Origin: Hemileia vastatrix | Lineage: Eukaryota; Basidiomycota; Pucciniomycetes; Pucciniales; Zaghouaniaceae | Assembly: GCA_030280995.1 (NCBI GenBank) | Contig: JASXTE010000001.1 | Location: 26,351,606-26,415,605 of the forward strand | Direction of reading: 5' to 3' | Length of the DNA: 64,000 bases | Notes under the pieces: generated by a model | What the model was told of the DNA's origin: nothing | What the model saw: only the letters and a program-made list of their open reading frames with translations | The model's database searches: none | Part shown: piece after piece, positions 29,547 through 41,669 of the stretch | Layout of the letters: each line of letters begins with the position of its first letter | Position numbering within the stretch: the first letter of the stretch is position 1 | Translations under genes and position numbers: made by a program

Positions 29547-32120
29547 CTACCCCAAAAAATGAGGGCATTCATCCCTTTCAAACAAACATAATTCACCAGA
29601 AGCCCTTTGTTTTATATGCCGCTTCTTGGTGCAAAAACAACACTGGCACAGAGTAGTAATCCCTGGCCGTTTTTCCCAACCTTCATCTCCAGGAGGCGCT
29701 AACCGCATATGTAACCTCCGCATATCTTCACCAGTGATTTCCAAACTAATCCCCATGCCAGCTTGATACCCTATCCTGGCCTCAAAATCCATCAAAAAAG
29801 GACCACCAAGAACAGTTTTGACTGCTCCTCTGGCCACATATAAGTGAACCTTACCAACAGATCCACCAATGCCTAACCTGACATGCTCAGCTGTACCCAT
29901 CAGCTCCATTGCATGCCCTCCAATGCCTCTGAGGTTTCCCCCAGTTCCACTTTTAATTGGCAAGCCTATACTTGTCGCTTGCTCCAATGAAATTAAATTA
30001 ATTTGAGACCCTGAATCAACCAAGGCCTTTACTTCTTTACCATATAGAGTTACCACCAGGTAACCCAGGGGAGCGGAAAAATGTGTATCTACATCTTCCC
30101 CAAACTTTTCAGCATTTTCACAAATATATTCCACCTCTCCAGTGGAAACCCAAAGCCTTGTCAAATGCTTCTTTTGCTTTTCAGAAAGCGCCGGACTAAT
30201 TGTAAATAACTCCCCCAAAGATAAGGGAATCTGCAGTTGATTCACCCTATTCAAAACTACGTCCATTGCATTAGCTTGACCAGAAACTACTGGCCGCTCA
30301 TACTGGACCTTTGATTTAACAAACTTGGCCCTGGGTACCTCTTGAGGTCCAACCAAGCCATCTTCACTTTTTATAACCCTAACTCTGTCACCAGCTTCTT
30401 GCACTAATCCTGATCCATTGCTAGTCCTTCTTACACCCTCCATTGGGATGGGAACGCTAAAACTTGGTCTGGGTAGAGACGCCAACGGTACGTCCTCCTC
30501 AGAATCCGAATCATCCTCTGGCATAGGCTTACCATTTAAATCAAACTTGCCATAACTAGGGGGCCCCATATCAGCAATCCCCTTCTTCATTTTATATAAT
30601 TTGTCCTTAGAGTAAGGGTTCAATTTGTTGGCGGCAGTTTGAGCACTAGAATTTTTGTCCTTAGAGTAAGGGTTCACTTTGTTATTCGCCTTGCCAGGAT
30701 TAGCCCTCAGTTGGCTCTGAATGCTACTCTTAGCCTTAGTAGCAGCTGCTCTTCTAGCAGCATTAACATTGTATTTGCCGGCCATACAACTACCCTCCAC
30801 TTGGGCAACCATTTCCAGCTCTAAACCTCCAAAAGAAGTAGAAAATGTGGCTTTACTGACCTCTTTCTCTTTACCTTTGTCAGCTTTTCCACCATTACCA
30901 TTACCATTTTTGCCACCCTTGGCATTAACATCTTCATCTGTCACCTCTTCAAATCTGGCTCTCCTTTCAGCCGTTAAACTTCTTCTGACCAAATCAGAAG
31001 GAGACTGTCCATCACTGGGCTTGATGAACGAACCATCGGGAAATTTATAAACTTTACCATCAAATAAAACTCGCCCAGCATCCATATCCTTATCAAGAGC
31101 AAAACAAACTGTTGCTCTGTGCCCCCTCCTATTACAATAGGAGCACACCTTTGGCTCATCGTAGCCACCTCTATAACTACTACCACCATTCCCACCATTT
31201 CTCCCATTGCCTGGGAAGTGGTTACCATTATTATTGCCATTATAATTTCGACGTTCAAAACCTCTAGACTGATAAGAAGTCGACGTCGACAAAGAATCGA
31301 TTGGGGCCTTGCTAGCCTTCTGTGTCTCTTGAACAAATATTTTTAATTGTTTTGTTAAATCGGCCAAGTGATCAACCATCTTATTATCTACATTGCCCTC
31401 CACTTTAGCAGCAGGTAATCCCATTTGTGCCTTCTTGGCCTCCTGGGCTTTGACCATAATATTGTTGTTTTTGGCCAAACCTTTGCTAACCTTGCTAACA
31501 TATTGAGTGCAGGACTCTTGATATTTGTCCAATGCTAACAGCTTGAGATGGGCCTGAATGTTCTCTTTGATAACCTCCAGAGCCGGCAGTTTCTGCTCAC
31601 CATTAGGCAGTTACTTCATCAAATCCTTTCTTGAAAGATCCTTCAAGACGTCCATTTGAATATCCCTGCTGCATGCTGACCAAAACAAATCTTTTGCTTG
31701 GTTCTCATGCACTAACTCGTCCACCAGTATGAGATATTCCACCACTTCATCAAACTGAACGCAGAGCTTTTTGAAGTCAGCCATAGAAGAAACTCCACCT
31801 TTTGCTTTCCAGTCTCCAACAATTTTATTGAGGTCCATCATAGTAAACCTAACACCCCATCTATCAACCATAGCTTTAGAAAGCTTAACCCAATCCTTGT
31901 CCTTGAATGCCTGCATAACAATAACCTCTTTTTCCACCTCCCTATCAGCAATAAAAAATCTAACTTGCTTCACCATGTCCACATGAGAAGCACCATCAAC
32001 AGCAGCAGCAGCTTCATACCTGCTAATGAACCATTTAACCTCCTCCCCATCAAACTTTGGGCCATCCCGAGAAACAATTCTAACTGAGGGAGTAAGAGGG
32101 TTAGAAGATCCAGAAGCAAC
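29547..32120 (-). pseudogene. Gypsy B gag and protease (one nonsense codon)
   Basis: The minus-strand frame runs from the leader to 29547 with a single in-frame TAA at 31611-31613 (DLMK-stop-LPNGEQK). The related B2 copy reads IKSLPDGE at this point, so a Ser codon has probably mutated. Capsid-like sequence comes first (VRIVSRDGPKFDGEEVKWF, HVDMVKQVRFF). A CX2CX4HX4C zinc knuckle follows (CSYCNRRGHRATVC, near 31110-31150), then a basic, Asn/Lys-rich linker and an aspartic protease (ALVDSGSQINLIS, near 30010). No in-frame ATG is obvious before the capsid. The frame passes back through the primer-binding site, so the true start is uncertain. Confidence 0.85.
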
Positions 32121-32175
32121 AGCAGAAGAAATCCCAATAAGCAAAGAAAAGCGTTTATCAATCGATAAAAAACAA

Positions 32176-32238
32176 GCCTCTTGCAGGCCAATAACAAAAA
32201 TCCAATTAGAGTTCCAGAAAATAAGCCTCTTGCAGGCT
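32176..32238 (-). repeat. Two GCCTCTTGCAGGC hairpins in the B leader
   Basis: GCCTCTTGCAGGC occurs at 32176-32188 and, with one more pair (A...T), at 32224-32238, about 49 bp apart. They resemble the hairpin motifs of pol and the 3' region and lie between the primer site and gag. Confidence 0.6.
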
Positions 32239-32287
32239 AAGAACGTTCTTGATCCAAGTAAGTCTTTAAAGAAAGCTAGAGAAATTG

Positions 32288-32306
32288 AACCCCACGTTGG
32301 GCGCCA
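32288..32306 (-). promoter_or_regulatory. Gypsy B tRNA primer-binding site
   Basis: On the minus strand, TGGCGCCCAACGTGGGGTT lies 2 nt inside the 5' LTR. Its complement looks like a real tRNA 3' end: T-stem CCCAC, acceptor strand GTTGGGC, discriminator G, CCA. The tRNA identity is not assigned. Confidence 0.8.
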
Positions 32307-32308
32307 AC

Positions 32309-33428
32309 TATGGTAAGGTAAACTCTTACAGTCGCCTTGCTGTAAGCAGAATCCGGAGGAGATGTGTGGATTTAGTGGAAAACCCCGTCCTTCCAATAAA
32401 AATAACAAAATGGGAGTTCTAAATCACTAAGCTAACCAGTCTACTTGGATCTGATTGATAAAAATAATGAAACTCTAAAATATTTAACGCTTATTGAGAT
32501 TTAAAGAATGTGGCTGTTGAGAAAAGAAATACTGATAACAACAATTAAGGTGTACCAGTGAAAGATCTGAAAAGATTGACTTTTATGTTTTTATAATAAT
32601 TTGAATTTTTATGAGACAGCAATAATCAAGTCCCAGTGATGAAGACCTTTCTAAAGATACCCTGTATGAAGTGTGATTTAAATTGTTGAGTAGTATTTCT
32701 AAAATGTTATATATAAAATATAAAGTTATAAGGGTATTACAATTTATTTAATTTGTTGAGTAATTAAAAATGAGACTGTGGTGGTTAAAGATTAAGCTGT
32801 ATGTTGTCTGATTGTATGATGATCCCCAATTTCGAGTCTGAGAGGCTCTTAAGTATACCTAGTCACCTGCCTAAGTTTCCCCTCCAGAGCTCAGCCAGAG
32901 CCTATCCGGAGCCCGTACGGAGTCAAAGCGGAGTCCGTCCGGAGTCCAAGCGGAGTCCGTCTGGACTCAATTAGAGCCTTTAAAACTATAATAAAAAATC
33001 TAGAAGAATTACACATAATAGAACCACTTCCCCTTTACATTCCAAACTAATTTTCGTAGTCTGCGCAGCTCTAATCACCCCGTTAAAATTCATCAAAGTT
33101 AAGTAATTTCTAAAAACGTAAATATTTCTATAAATCTTTAAAATTCATTTAAAAATATAAAAAAAATAGTAAAAATTCTGGAAAAATTTTCCAAGGTTCT
33201 TGAGTGACTCGACTTGATACTTATAAATTTTTCAGATTGTAAAAATAAGTTTTCTCCGTAAAATAAATTGTTTTTGCGTAGGCATTTGATTTTAACCAAT
33301 TTCTTCATATTTAAAACTCAAATAAATTAAATAATTCCCTTTTTAAAATAATAACATCGTCAATCTTTACGCGCTGTAATAACTCCATTTACGTACTTAG
33401 GTGCCATACTAAACTTTAGGCTACCACA
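32309..33428 (-). repeat. Gypsy B 5' LTR
   Basis: Partner of 21765-22862, with an extra 22-bp unit in the GGAGTCCAAGCGGAGTCCGT repeat near 32930-32965. It is followed by ACGG and the remainder of the A2 LTR. Confidence 0.9.
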
Positions 33429-33941
33429 ACGGGAAAAAAGCAGGCAGTATGTGGCCAGTACACAGAAGCCATTTCTGCCATAAGAAACACCAAATTTGAA
33501 AAGTGTTATTTTTATGCATTTAAATAGCCAAATCAATAGTCCTAAATGAGTCAAACTGATATGTCAAAGCGCATTTTTGATATTCTCAAATCTATGACGC
33601 AAAAAGTCAACTTTTAAGTGAAATAAAGTACATTTCTTGTTTTTTTGCATAAAACAGTGAAAATAACAGCTTTAAGTGTACTTAAAAATTATGTAGCCTT
33701 ATACTTAAGGCTCTTAAGATTACACTAACATATTCCAACTTAATATTAAGTACATAAGACTTATAAAAGGTGGATATATGTGTGTATATAAGGTGTTATA
33801 ATGGCATATTTTGTATATTATCATAATTTTACTTATGTATACTGTTTGTGTACTCTTAATTATTTTTCCCATGTATAGTTAATGTGTTTAAAATAAATTA
33901 TAAGTACTTTTTATTCAGTCCTGGGGATATACAGGCTGACA
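33429..33941 (-). repeat. A2 3' LTR, second part
   Basis: It continues the A2 LTR after the gypsy B insertion (GGGAAAAAAGCAGGCAG) and ends GATATACAGGCTGACA. Confidence 0.9.
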
Positions 33942-34129
33942 CTTGCCCACCCAAAAAAAACAATAAAAAAAATGATAAGTTATACATTTTTATTTATTTA
34001 TTTGTTTAATTTCAGGTATTCAGATTTATTCTGTAGCATTAAAGATTATACTTTAAAGAAATAAAACATAATAAAATATTATGAGTACCGGTATTTTAAC
34101 CCCTCAGCTGGTTGAACAGAAATTTATTT

Positions 34130-36705
34130 CTTTTTAAATTTTTTTAGAAGGGTGGATAAATTAGAAATTTCCTTTTCAGGTATCCATTTATCAAATTCAT
34201 TTGATTTCCCTTTAAATATTAATAAATACTCAGTTCCTTTTTCTTTATTAAGGATTCTTTTCTTGAGTTATTTTTTCAATCTCTGCTTTTTCCACAATTT
34301 CTTCAGGTTGCTTTTTAGGCCTTCCCCTTTTTTTTGGAAATAAGTCAGGATCATTCGCATGGTTAGGTTTCAATAATGAGATAGAACAAACTGGATGTTT
34401 CCTATCATATGGGGCATATAATTTGACTCCAACTGCTTTATTACCAACCATTTTGCTTACTACAAAAGTTCCTACAAAGGGATCATTTAATTTAACATTA
34501 CCTTGTAAGTTAAAATGTAGTCTTGATATTAGGACTTCATCTTCCTTTTTGAATTCAAATTCTTTATGAGATTTATCCTACCTTTTATTTTCATATTCAA
34601 ATGCTTTTTAGATGCATTCTTCTGCATGCTTTTTACACATTTGTTGCATATGAATAAAGGATTTAGTACCAGGGTGTATATCTAACCTTGTTTATTTGTT
34701 TAAATGATTTAAAATCTGGTGGTAACCATTGTTTCTATCCAGACAGGAAATATCTTTTGCTCCTTTTAAGGTAGCATGGATAGAAGCTATCCTTGGTAGA
34801 GGGTAAATATCATCTACATTGTATGTATTCAGAGCTCTATAATCACCGCATAATCTTGCCTTATCCTTTTCATAAGAGATTAATACTGGTGAAATGACAA
34901 AATACTTAGGTGTTGTGGCCACTTTTTCAACAATACCCATTTCTAACAAAATTTTTATGTTGTCTTCAATATCTTTCCTTTTTTCAGGAGAAGCTTGGTA
35001 AGGTTTCTTTTTCAAGCTGCCAGGAATATTATCTAAATCACAACTTAAAGAGATTTTTATCTCATGGTCTTTGACCAATCCTAGTTCATTTGAACCATGA
35101 GCAAATGCCATAGGATATTATTTAATTATTCTCAAAATATTTTCTTCTTCAATTTTTGAGAGTTGAGGACTGAAAGAGGCCTTTTGGATTTCATTTTCCA
35201 AATCAACCATTTCAGTGGTGGTTCTTCCACCTTGCAGTTGTTTTTCTCTAAGAGAAATGGCATACACTGAGGTTTCAGAACATGTTTAAAATTTTCTCTT
35301 ACCATTCACGCCTATAGTGAAGCAACTGTTTGCAGGATCTAGTTTAATGCCAAATTTTGTCAATAAATCATTGCCAATAATAAACCAATCACTACAATTT
35401 TTATTATCCATTACTACAAATTCACACACTGCTCTAACATATCCATGATTATATTTAAAGAATACAGCAGTTTTGTATTTTCCAATTGGATTTAATACTG
35501 AACCAAAACCTCTCCAGTTCTTTGTTTGAATATGTTCTAGTTTTTCCTGGTACTTACTATCAAGTTTCATTAATGTCTTAATCGAAACTACACTACGTGC
35601 AGCCCCAGTGTCAAGAATGGCATTCATTTCTTTTCCACATATGATAACAGGTGCTCTTATAGGTGTTATTTTTTAAGTATCATGAGTTACATCTTTAATT
35701 ATTTCAGCTTCCTCAATGGAAGTTAAAGATGTGTCTGTATGAGGTATAGCATCATTCAGGAACATAATATCATGTTCTAATACAAATATCTCATGTTCGT
35801 CATCACTGCAAGATATGTTACTTTTGCAATCCTCACTGGATTCCACATTCTCATCTTCATGATTACTTGGTTCAGAATTCTGTGAGGTTTCAATAACATT
35901 TATTATTTTCTTACACGTGTGACCATTAACCCAAGGTTCATTACATTTATAACAAGTGTTATTCTCTTGTCTTTTATGGACAAGGGGAGCTGAAGGTTTT
36001 TTCTTCTCCACTGGCAATTTACTTGTAGTAGGTTTTACTATGTCAATACTTTGTTTGTAATTATTATACTTGGTTTCATATTTGTGGTTTAATAATATTT
36101 CATTTCATATATTAATGAACCCAGAGGTATCTCTGATGGTTTCAGTTCTAGCTACAATAATTTCTCTAACTGATATAGGCAACTTGTATATTATTTTCTC
36201 TTTCCACTCATCATAATCCATTTTTGGATCCATAGCTTTAATAATTTTTATTAAATTCATTAAAAAGACCATGGGTTTATCTCCAGCATTTGGATTATAT
36301 CTGGCTCTTTCATACAATCTTTGTTAAGTGATTCTGAATTTTGGTCCACCAAATTGTCTTTCAATTAGTGCCTTCCATTCACTACAGGAGTAGTTAATTC
36401 CCTCACTCAATACAGATTCAAACCATAATAAGGCCACATCTGTAAATAAAGATATTAATTTTGATGTAATTTCTTCATCAGGTAATTTGTATGAAAATTT
36501 TATGTTATCAATTCTTTAAATGAATTGTTGCCAATCAGATTTTGAATCCCCGTCAAAAGAAGGGTACTGATCTAACTTAGGCCAGTTTGTTTGGCTAGTT
36601 TTTGCTTCCCTAACTTGAGGAATATTGAGTAATTCACTTACTTTAGAAAGATGATCATTTATTTCATCTTTTACTGATTTTATATTCTCAGAGCCCACGA
36701 CACTA
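34130..36705 (-). pseudogene. A2 pol remnant with a ~2-kb deletion
   Basis: The order is chromodomain/integrase tail (34130-34700), a junction near 34715, then the start of RT (LCGDYRALNTYNVDDIYPLP), protease (ILDTGAARSVVS near 35610), zinc knuckle (CYKCNEPWVNGHTC near 35945) and capsid. By comparison with A1 the missing part (about 12855-14870 of A1) covers the RT active site, RNase H and the integrase core. Several stops occur (for example near 35109, 36103 and 36516). The fragment cannot transpose by itself. Confidence 0.88.
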
Positions 36706-36707
36706 TG

Positions 36708-38009
36708 TTAATGTTCAATCATTGGTTTATCATCAGAGTGTTTCATAAAAACTGGTACTTTTTGAACATAAGAGGTATTATCTTTTATTTTTTCAGTATT
36801 TTTCAAAATGTTAGCTACTTCAATTTCTACTCTTTGTAACCTATCTTTTATTACAGGTACATGAGTTAAGGTTTCATTTACATTTGAAAAAGACAATTTT
36901 ACACGTCCCTCTATGGTAGCCATAATATTCTGAGAATGTTCTAATTTATTTTTTAAATTTTTAATCTCAGAGTTTAATCTTTTGTTTTCATTGATTAATT
37001 CATTATTTGAATTCTCAATAACTTTTAACCTATTGGCTGTTGTACTCAATGATTGTGTGAGGTTTAATAATATACTTTCTGTATTATTGTTGGACCCTCT
37101 AGAGAATTCTTCCAATTTTTCAATTCTTAATAATAATTTACTAATTATTTTTGATTCAATTGGATTTTCTTTTAGAAAATATTCAATTTTTTCTGTGTCC
37201 AATTCAGAAGACTCATCATCAGGGTCAAGATTTAATTCACTTGGTTCCATTTTTATATTAATAGCATTTTCCTGGTGGTCAATAAAACTATGTACATTGT
37301 CATCATTTAAAGAAAAGTTTAACATGTTATTTTCAAATGAATAATTTTTAAAATCCTTATCAATTATATCCAATAACTCTCTATCACTTTCATTACCTAT
37401 AAGTAATTCATTGTTAGGATTATATAATTGATCCTGAGAAGATGGATGACTTACCAAGGTCTTATTCCATTTCCCCTGCCTCTCCTTGGCTTTCCCCTGT
37501 AAGGGTGACTGCTGGAGCCCTGCTGTTGAGGGTTGTTGTAGTTTTGGGTGTACCAATCCCACTTCCATTTGCTTACTGTAATTTTTTGATCCTCCTCTTG
37601 GGATGGAGGTGTTGCTATGGAACTGTTGGGTGCCACTGTTGGTGGTTGAGCCTTTATTTCTACTAGAGCTTGATTGACTTCTACGAAACCCTGAGCTGCT
37701 CTTTTCTCCAGATTGTTTATCTGGTCCACTATATTGTTTACCCTTATTGTCAAAGTGTTCAGTAGAGTGGAGAGGGAGTGAGTTTGTTCTTGTAAGGTAT
37801 TTTTTGTTTTCTTTATTGATACCTGTTTTAAAAGTTTTTCTCTTTCCTCCAGAGACATTGGCGGAGTGATGGTGTTTATGAGGGACTCCTGGCCCTCCAT
37901 TTGAATGTCCTGTACCAGTTTTCTCAGCTCTAGGTCTTAAGCTATAAGGTTTTGCCTTACTACTCACAATATCATTGTTGTCACACATTTTTACGTGGAA
38001 TTTAATCAA
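36708..38009 (-). pseudogene. A2 gag N-terminal part (433 aa, truncated by a stop)
   Basis: It is the same gene as the A1 gag start (FHVKMCDNNDIV, YSLRPRAEK) with the coiled coil (KLLLRIEKLEEFSR, ENKRLNSEIKNLK). The frame stops at 36708, before the capsid, which continues in the same frame in pieces. It differs from A1 at about 16% of residues downstream of the nested ORF, but about 27% inside the overlap. Confidence 0.88.
37451..37900 (-). CDS. Overlapping ORF inside A2 gag (149 aa, intact)
   Basis: This is the A2 copy of the nested ORF at 17610-18059, again 149 codons in the +1 frame of gag, from ATG 37900 (MEGQESL) to the same stop. The coiled coil (LEEREKLLKQVSIKK, VDQINNLEKRAAQGF), KWKWDWY, HPYRGK and basic tail are unchanged. 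About 19 residues differ from A1, most of them conservative. It has stayed open although pol of this element is badly decayed. Part of that may simply be chance given its age. Confidence 0.65.
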   Translation of the reverse strand: MEGQESLINTITPPMSLEEREKLLKQVSIKKTKNTLQEQTHSLSTLLNTLTIRVNNIVDQINNLEKRAAQGFVEVNQALVEIKAQPPTVAPNSSIATPPSQEEDQKITVSKWKWDWYTQNYNNPQQQGSSSHPYRGKPRRGRGNGIRPW

Positions 38010-38310
38010 AGAATTGAAATTTGAGATTTTTAAAACTTCAAAAAGGAGTTTTATCAGTACTTATTAATACCACTGAAGAAAATTTTCTTGCTTACTTGTA
38101 GGTATAAAGTGAATTTAGAAGTGCCAAAAGTCAAATATGCTTTTATGTGGTCACTTGATTTAACTGCTCTACAATATGTAGCCCTGTTTTTATATTTAAA
38201 AAAGAAAATTTGTCAGTAAGATTCTTTCTAAATATTAAATGAATTATACAAACCAATAAAATGGGATTAAGAGTTCTGTTAAAAGAAAACAATTAATCAG
38301 TTTAATTGGT

Positions 38311-38475
38311 TATCATCTGCAAAGATCACAAATTTAATTGGTCTATTGTCAGACTCCCACTAAGAACAATTTTATGTTAAATTAGTGGTAAAAATTTTAT
38401 CTGCAAAGATCACAAATTTAATTGGTCTATTGACAGACCCACTAATAACAATTATATGTTAAATTAGTGGTAAAT
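38311..38475 (-). repeat. Two tandem leader repeats in A2
   Basis: Counterpart of the A1 repeats at 18469-18640 with the same AATTGGTCTATTG and TTAGTGGTAAA blocks. Confidence 0.6.
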
Positions 38476-38657
38476 TTTTTGATTCAATATCATAATTTTA
38501 TTATATAACAGGGCTTCTTTTTCTGAAATCACTATATAAGTGACCCCAACCTGTTTTAATTATCCAAATATTTCTATAGGGATTTTATTTACGTGTACCT
38601 TCTTTGAAATTTTTACTTACTGGATTATAACAGAATTCTTGAGGAAAGGCCCCCAAT

Positions 38658-40146
38658 TGTCAGGCTGAGTTCAAGTACAAAGACGTGAACTAGCTTGAAT
38701 GGTCAGTTTTCTAGAAGATTTTAATGGTCCTTTATGAATACTGTAGTTTAAATCCAACATGTAGTAAAATATAATCAAAATTAAAGGTCTCAGTAATATA
38801 ATTCTCACTATTTTTATATATGGCTTATAATATTTTTAGTTGGTAGAAAAATAGATTTTATAATTCAGATACTATTTAAAAGTCTTATAAAAGTACTAAT
38901 TGATATTTATTGTAATTTATTTGGTTATATTGGTTAAACTGTAATGATAAAGAATGTAGAAACAAGACCCAAAAACCTCCTCCTTTTATACACACTGAGT
39001 TCCCCAATGATTCCCTTGATGTACCACCCAATGCACAGTTAATGACGCCTCCAAACCACAAATAGACATTCCCAGTAACCCATGACATGATTAGAAGAGT
39101 AACAACTGTCAAAATCCTGTATTAATAAGGAAAATCCATCAAAATTAAAGAATAAGATAAAAGAGAGTATATGCGTATTAAACAATAATATAAAAGACTA
39201 AAGAGTAAATTTTTAAGGTTAATAATAGCTTAATAATAAGGGAGATTCACTGTAGAAACAATGGGGCTAATCCTGACATTATACTACGTGAAATTCTCAT
39301 TCAAAAATACCCAATATTGACTGAGAAACCACCCAAAAACTCAAAAAAGAGCGTGAGATGTGAAGTAACTACATGCAGTCCTTGGCAGGCACTTGCACGG
39401 GTAAATCCTTGACTAAATTTAGTTGAATTTAAGCGTGGTAGTGAAATAAGGCTCCAAGAGTAAGGTTATTAATGACATTAGTGCATATAAACAAGGTCAA
39501 TGCATTATTAATTAAGCTAGGACACTAAATAAGCGCCTGTCGCCTATTTTAGTGTGTTTCCCCACAGTGGGCGTAGAATGTGGGGTAATTATAGTGTGAA
39601 AAGTCTAACTTTGCTAAAAATGAAGCTATTCACATGGGAAAAAAGCAGGCAGTATGTGGCCAGTACACAGAAGCCATTTCTGCCATAAAAAACACCAAAT
39701 TTGAAAAGTGTTATTTTTATGCATTTAAATAGACAAATCAATAGTCCTAAATGAGACAAATTGATCTGTCAAAGCGCATTTTTGATATTCTCAAATTTAT
39801 GGCGCATATAGTCAAATTTTAAGTGAAATAAAGTGCATTTCTTGTTTTTTTGCATAAAACAGTGAAAATAACAGCTTTAAGTGTACTTAAAAATTATTTA
39901 GCCTTATACTTAAGGCTCTTAAGATTACCCTAACATGTTCCAACTTAATATTAAGTACATAAGACTTATAAAAGGTGGATATATGCGTGTATATAAGGTG
40001 TTATAATGGCATATTTTGTATATTATCATAATTTTACTTATGTATACTGTTTGTGTAAACTTAATTATTTTTCCCATGTATAGTTCATGTGTTTAAAATA
40101 ACTTATAAGTACTTTTTACTCAGTCCTGGGGTTATACAGGCTGACA
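38658..40146 (-). repeat. A2 5' LTR (1489 bp)
   Basis: Starts TGTCAGGCTGAGTTC after the conserved primer site and ends TTATACAGGCTGACA. The CACCC duplication follows at 40147. Confidence 0.9.
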
Positions 40147-40151
40147 CACCC

Positions 40152-41045
40152 CAACACTTTCCAAATTGTGCCAGGATATGCAAGGTCAGCTTCCATGTTA
40201 GCATAATATGGCAGGTAAGGAGTGGTGTTATTTTTTTTGAAAACCTGCCAGCGTTTTTGAATTAGCTGTATTTATTTGTTATTGAAATATTCTTTGGCCT
40301 ATAAGGGGAAGGTAAGAATCTAAGAAAGCCCAGTAGCCACAAGATTTCAAACTCATGTTTTGTTTTTAAAATTAACATTTGCTCTATGGATTGGAAAAAA
40401 TCATCAACAAACTTCTTCTACTGCTCATTATTAATGCACTGACTAGATCAAACTTAGAAAGATGGAGATGTGCTCCTGAAGTTATTCCCATCATAAATTA
40501 TATAACCAAATATATGGCTAGGCAATCTTTATGGCAAACAAAAGGGAAAAATGAAAGAAATAAGATAATAAAAACAGTAAGTAAAATAAAAAATGATACA
40601 AAAATCAAACATTATGATAAATAAATGAAATAAAGAATAAACAACATCATTATATGCAATATTCACATGGTAAAAAGTAATACAGTGGAAACTCAAAGCA
40701 ACTTTTACTATGATAAAAAAGGGTTAAATGTAAGAAACAATGAAATTCAGGTATCAATATAAATATATATGAATATGAATGCCCATGCAACTACTCAGGG
40801 CAACAAATAAATAGACAAGAAAAATCTTTTAGGGTAGAAAAGTGAAAATATAAGTGAGAAGTAATGTTTTAAAAATTAGCAATGAAAAGTCAGAACACCC
40901 CCCAAAAAAATCAGACATGAAGGTATACTATAAAGACATACACAAAAAATGACCTGTACTGATTCACCATCACCTTTTCTGGGAATGTCTAGCTTTCTAG
41001 CCCCTTGATTTATTTGGCTTTCTCATTTTCTTTCTTCCCTTTGAT
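40152..41045. other. Unassigned DNA right of A2
   Basis: Continues the sequence left of A2 (20767). It is A-rich. A plus-strand frame of 81 codons (40379-40624) has no recognisable domain and poor start context. Nothing else is supported. Confidence 0.4.
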
Positions 41046-41615
41046 TTAGAATTTTTTTTTCACTTTAGTAATGAGACCACTCAGTCTCTTGGGATGAATT
41101 GAAAATTCTTGGCTGCTGTCAATATTCATTTCTATTCTAGCCTTTTTTTCTGGCTTTTTTTCTTTTTCAGGATAATCAAAGAAATCCCAAGCATGGAATC
41201 TCCCCTTAAATAATGTAAAGGACTAAGCCCTCATTTAATATTATAAAATGGAAGCAAAACAAAAGCTTCTTACCTTTGTAGAGAGCTTTGGTCAAAAATA
41301 CAGAAGCTGAATAGTTTGAGACAATGGCAGAGGAGAAATAGAGGGAACAGAAGAAGTGCAAGAATAGGGAGAAGAAGGAATATCAACAGTAGAGCAATAG
41401 AAACTAAAATTTTGAGGGGTAGAAGCAGAAGCGGAGGAAAATTTTTTGATTGTATAGGGTAGTGATGTAGGAATATGTAAAAGTAGTATTGATTCTGTGA
41501 TAATTGTTCCATAGTGTGAAAAACTGGACTGAGGATTGAATGAAAAGGGAGGGAAAACAGGAAAAGTTCTTATAGGCAATGGTGAGGGTGCAAATGAGGC
41601 AAAAACTGTTACCAA
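41046..41615 (-). pseudogene. Broken two-exon gene of unknown function
   Basis: A minus-strand Ser/Pro-rich exon (41615-41274) contains TPQNFSFYC and PSSPYSCTSSVPSISPLPLS. A TGA at 41292-41294 interrupts it. A good 69-nt phase-0 intron (41273-41205, GTAAG...TTTAAG) joins LSTK to a 52-codon second exon (GRFHAWDFFDYPEKEKK ... SIHPKRLSGLITKVKKKF). The second exon has charged, protein-like composition and its own stop. I do not recognise the product. It could be a host gene remnant or the gag-like part of another element. Confidence 0.4.
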
Positions 41616-41669
41616 ATCTGAGAAGGTGTTTGAAGGAAGAATTGTAAAACAGAAAAAAAGTCAAAGATT

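Larger units (their letters stand above)
21765..33428 (-). mobile_element. Complete but mutated Ty3/gypsy element B
   Basis: B is bounded by LTRs of 1098 bp (21765-22862) and 1120 bp (32309-33428) and a 4-bp target duplication ACGG. On the minus strand it reads 5' LTR, primer-binding site, gag-protease, RT-RNase H, integrase, a 2.7-kb repeat-rich 3' region, polypurine tract, 3' LTR. The coding regions carry only a few nonsense codons in otherwise continuous frames. It inserted into the LTR of A2 and so is younger than A2. Confidence 0.92.
20773..40146 (-). mobile_element. Older gypsy A copy (A2), split by gypsy B
   Basis: A2 starts TGTCAAGCTGAGG at 20773 and ends GGCTGACA at 40146, with exact CACCC duplications at 20768-20772 and 40147-40151. 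Its 3' LTR is interrupted by gypsy B (21765-33428). It has the same gene order as A1, but about 2 kb of pol is deleted (junction near 34715) and the remaining pol has many stops. Divergence between its LTRs is much higher than in A1, so it is clearly older. Confidence 0.9.

Noticed and set aside
29362..29568. 68-codon frame between gag and pol of gypsy B as an envelope or accessory gene
   Set aside because: It is short, shifted relative to both neighbours, without signal peptide or other features, and is better explained as frame noise in a degenerate spacer.
32288..32306. tRNA gene
   Set aside because: Only the 3' part of a tRNA-like sequence is present (18-20 nt next to an LTR), which is a primer-binding site.
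31611..32408. Gag of gypsy B starting inside the 5' LTR at 32408
   Set aside because: The frame crosses the primer-binding site, which must be noncoding leader; the true start lies downstream or is lost.
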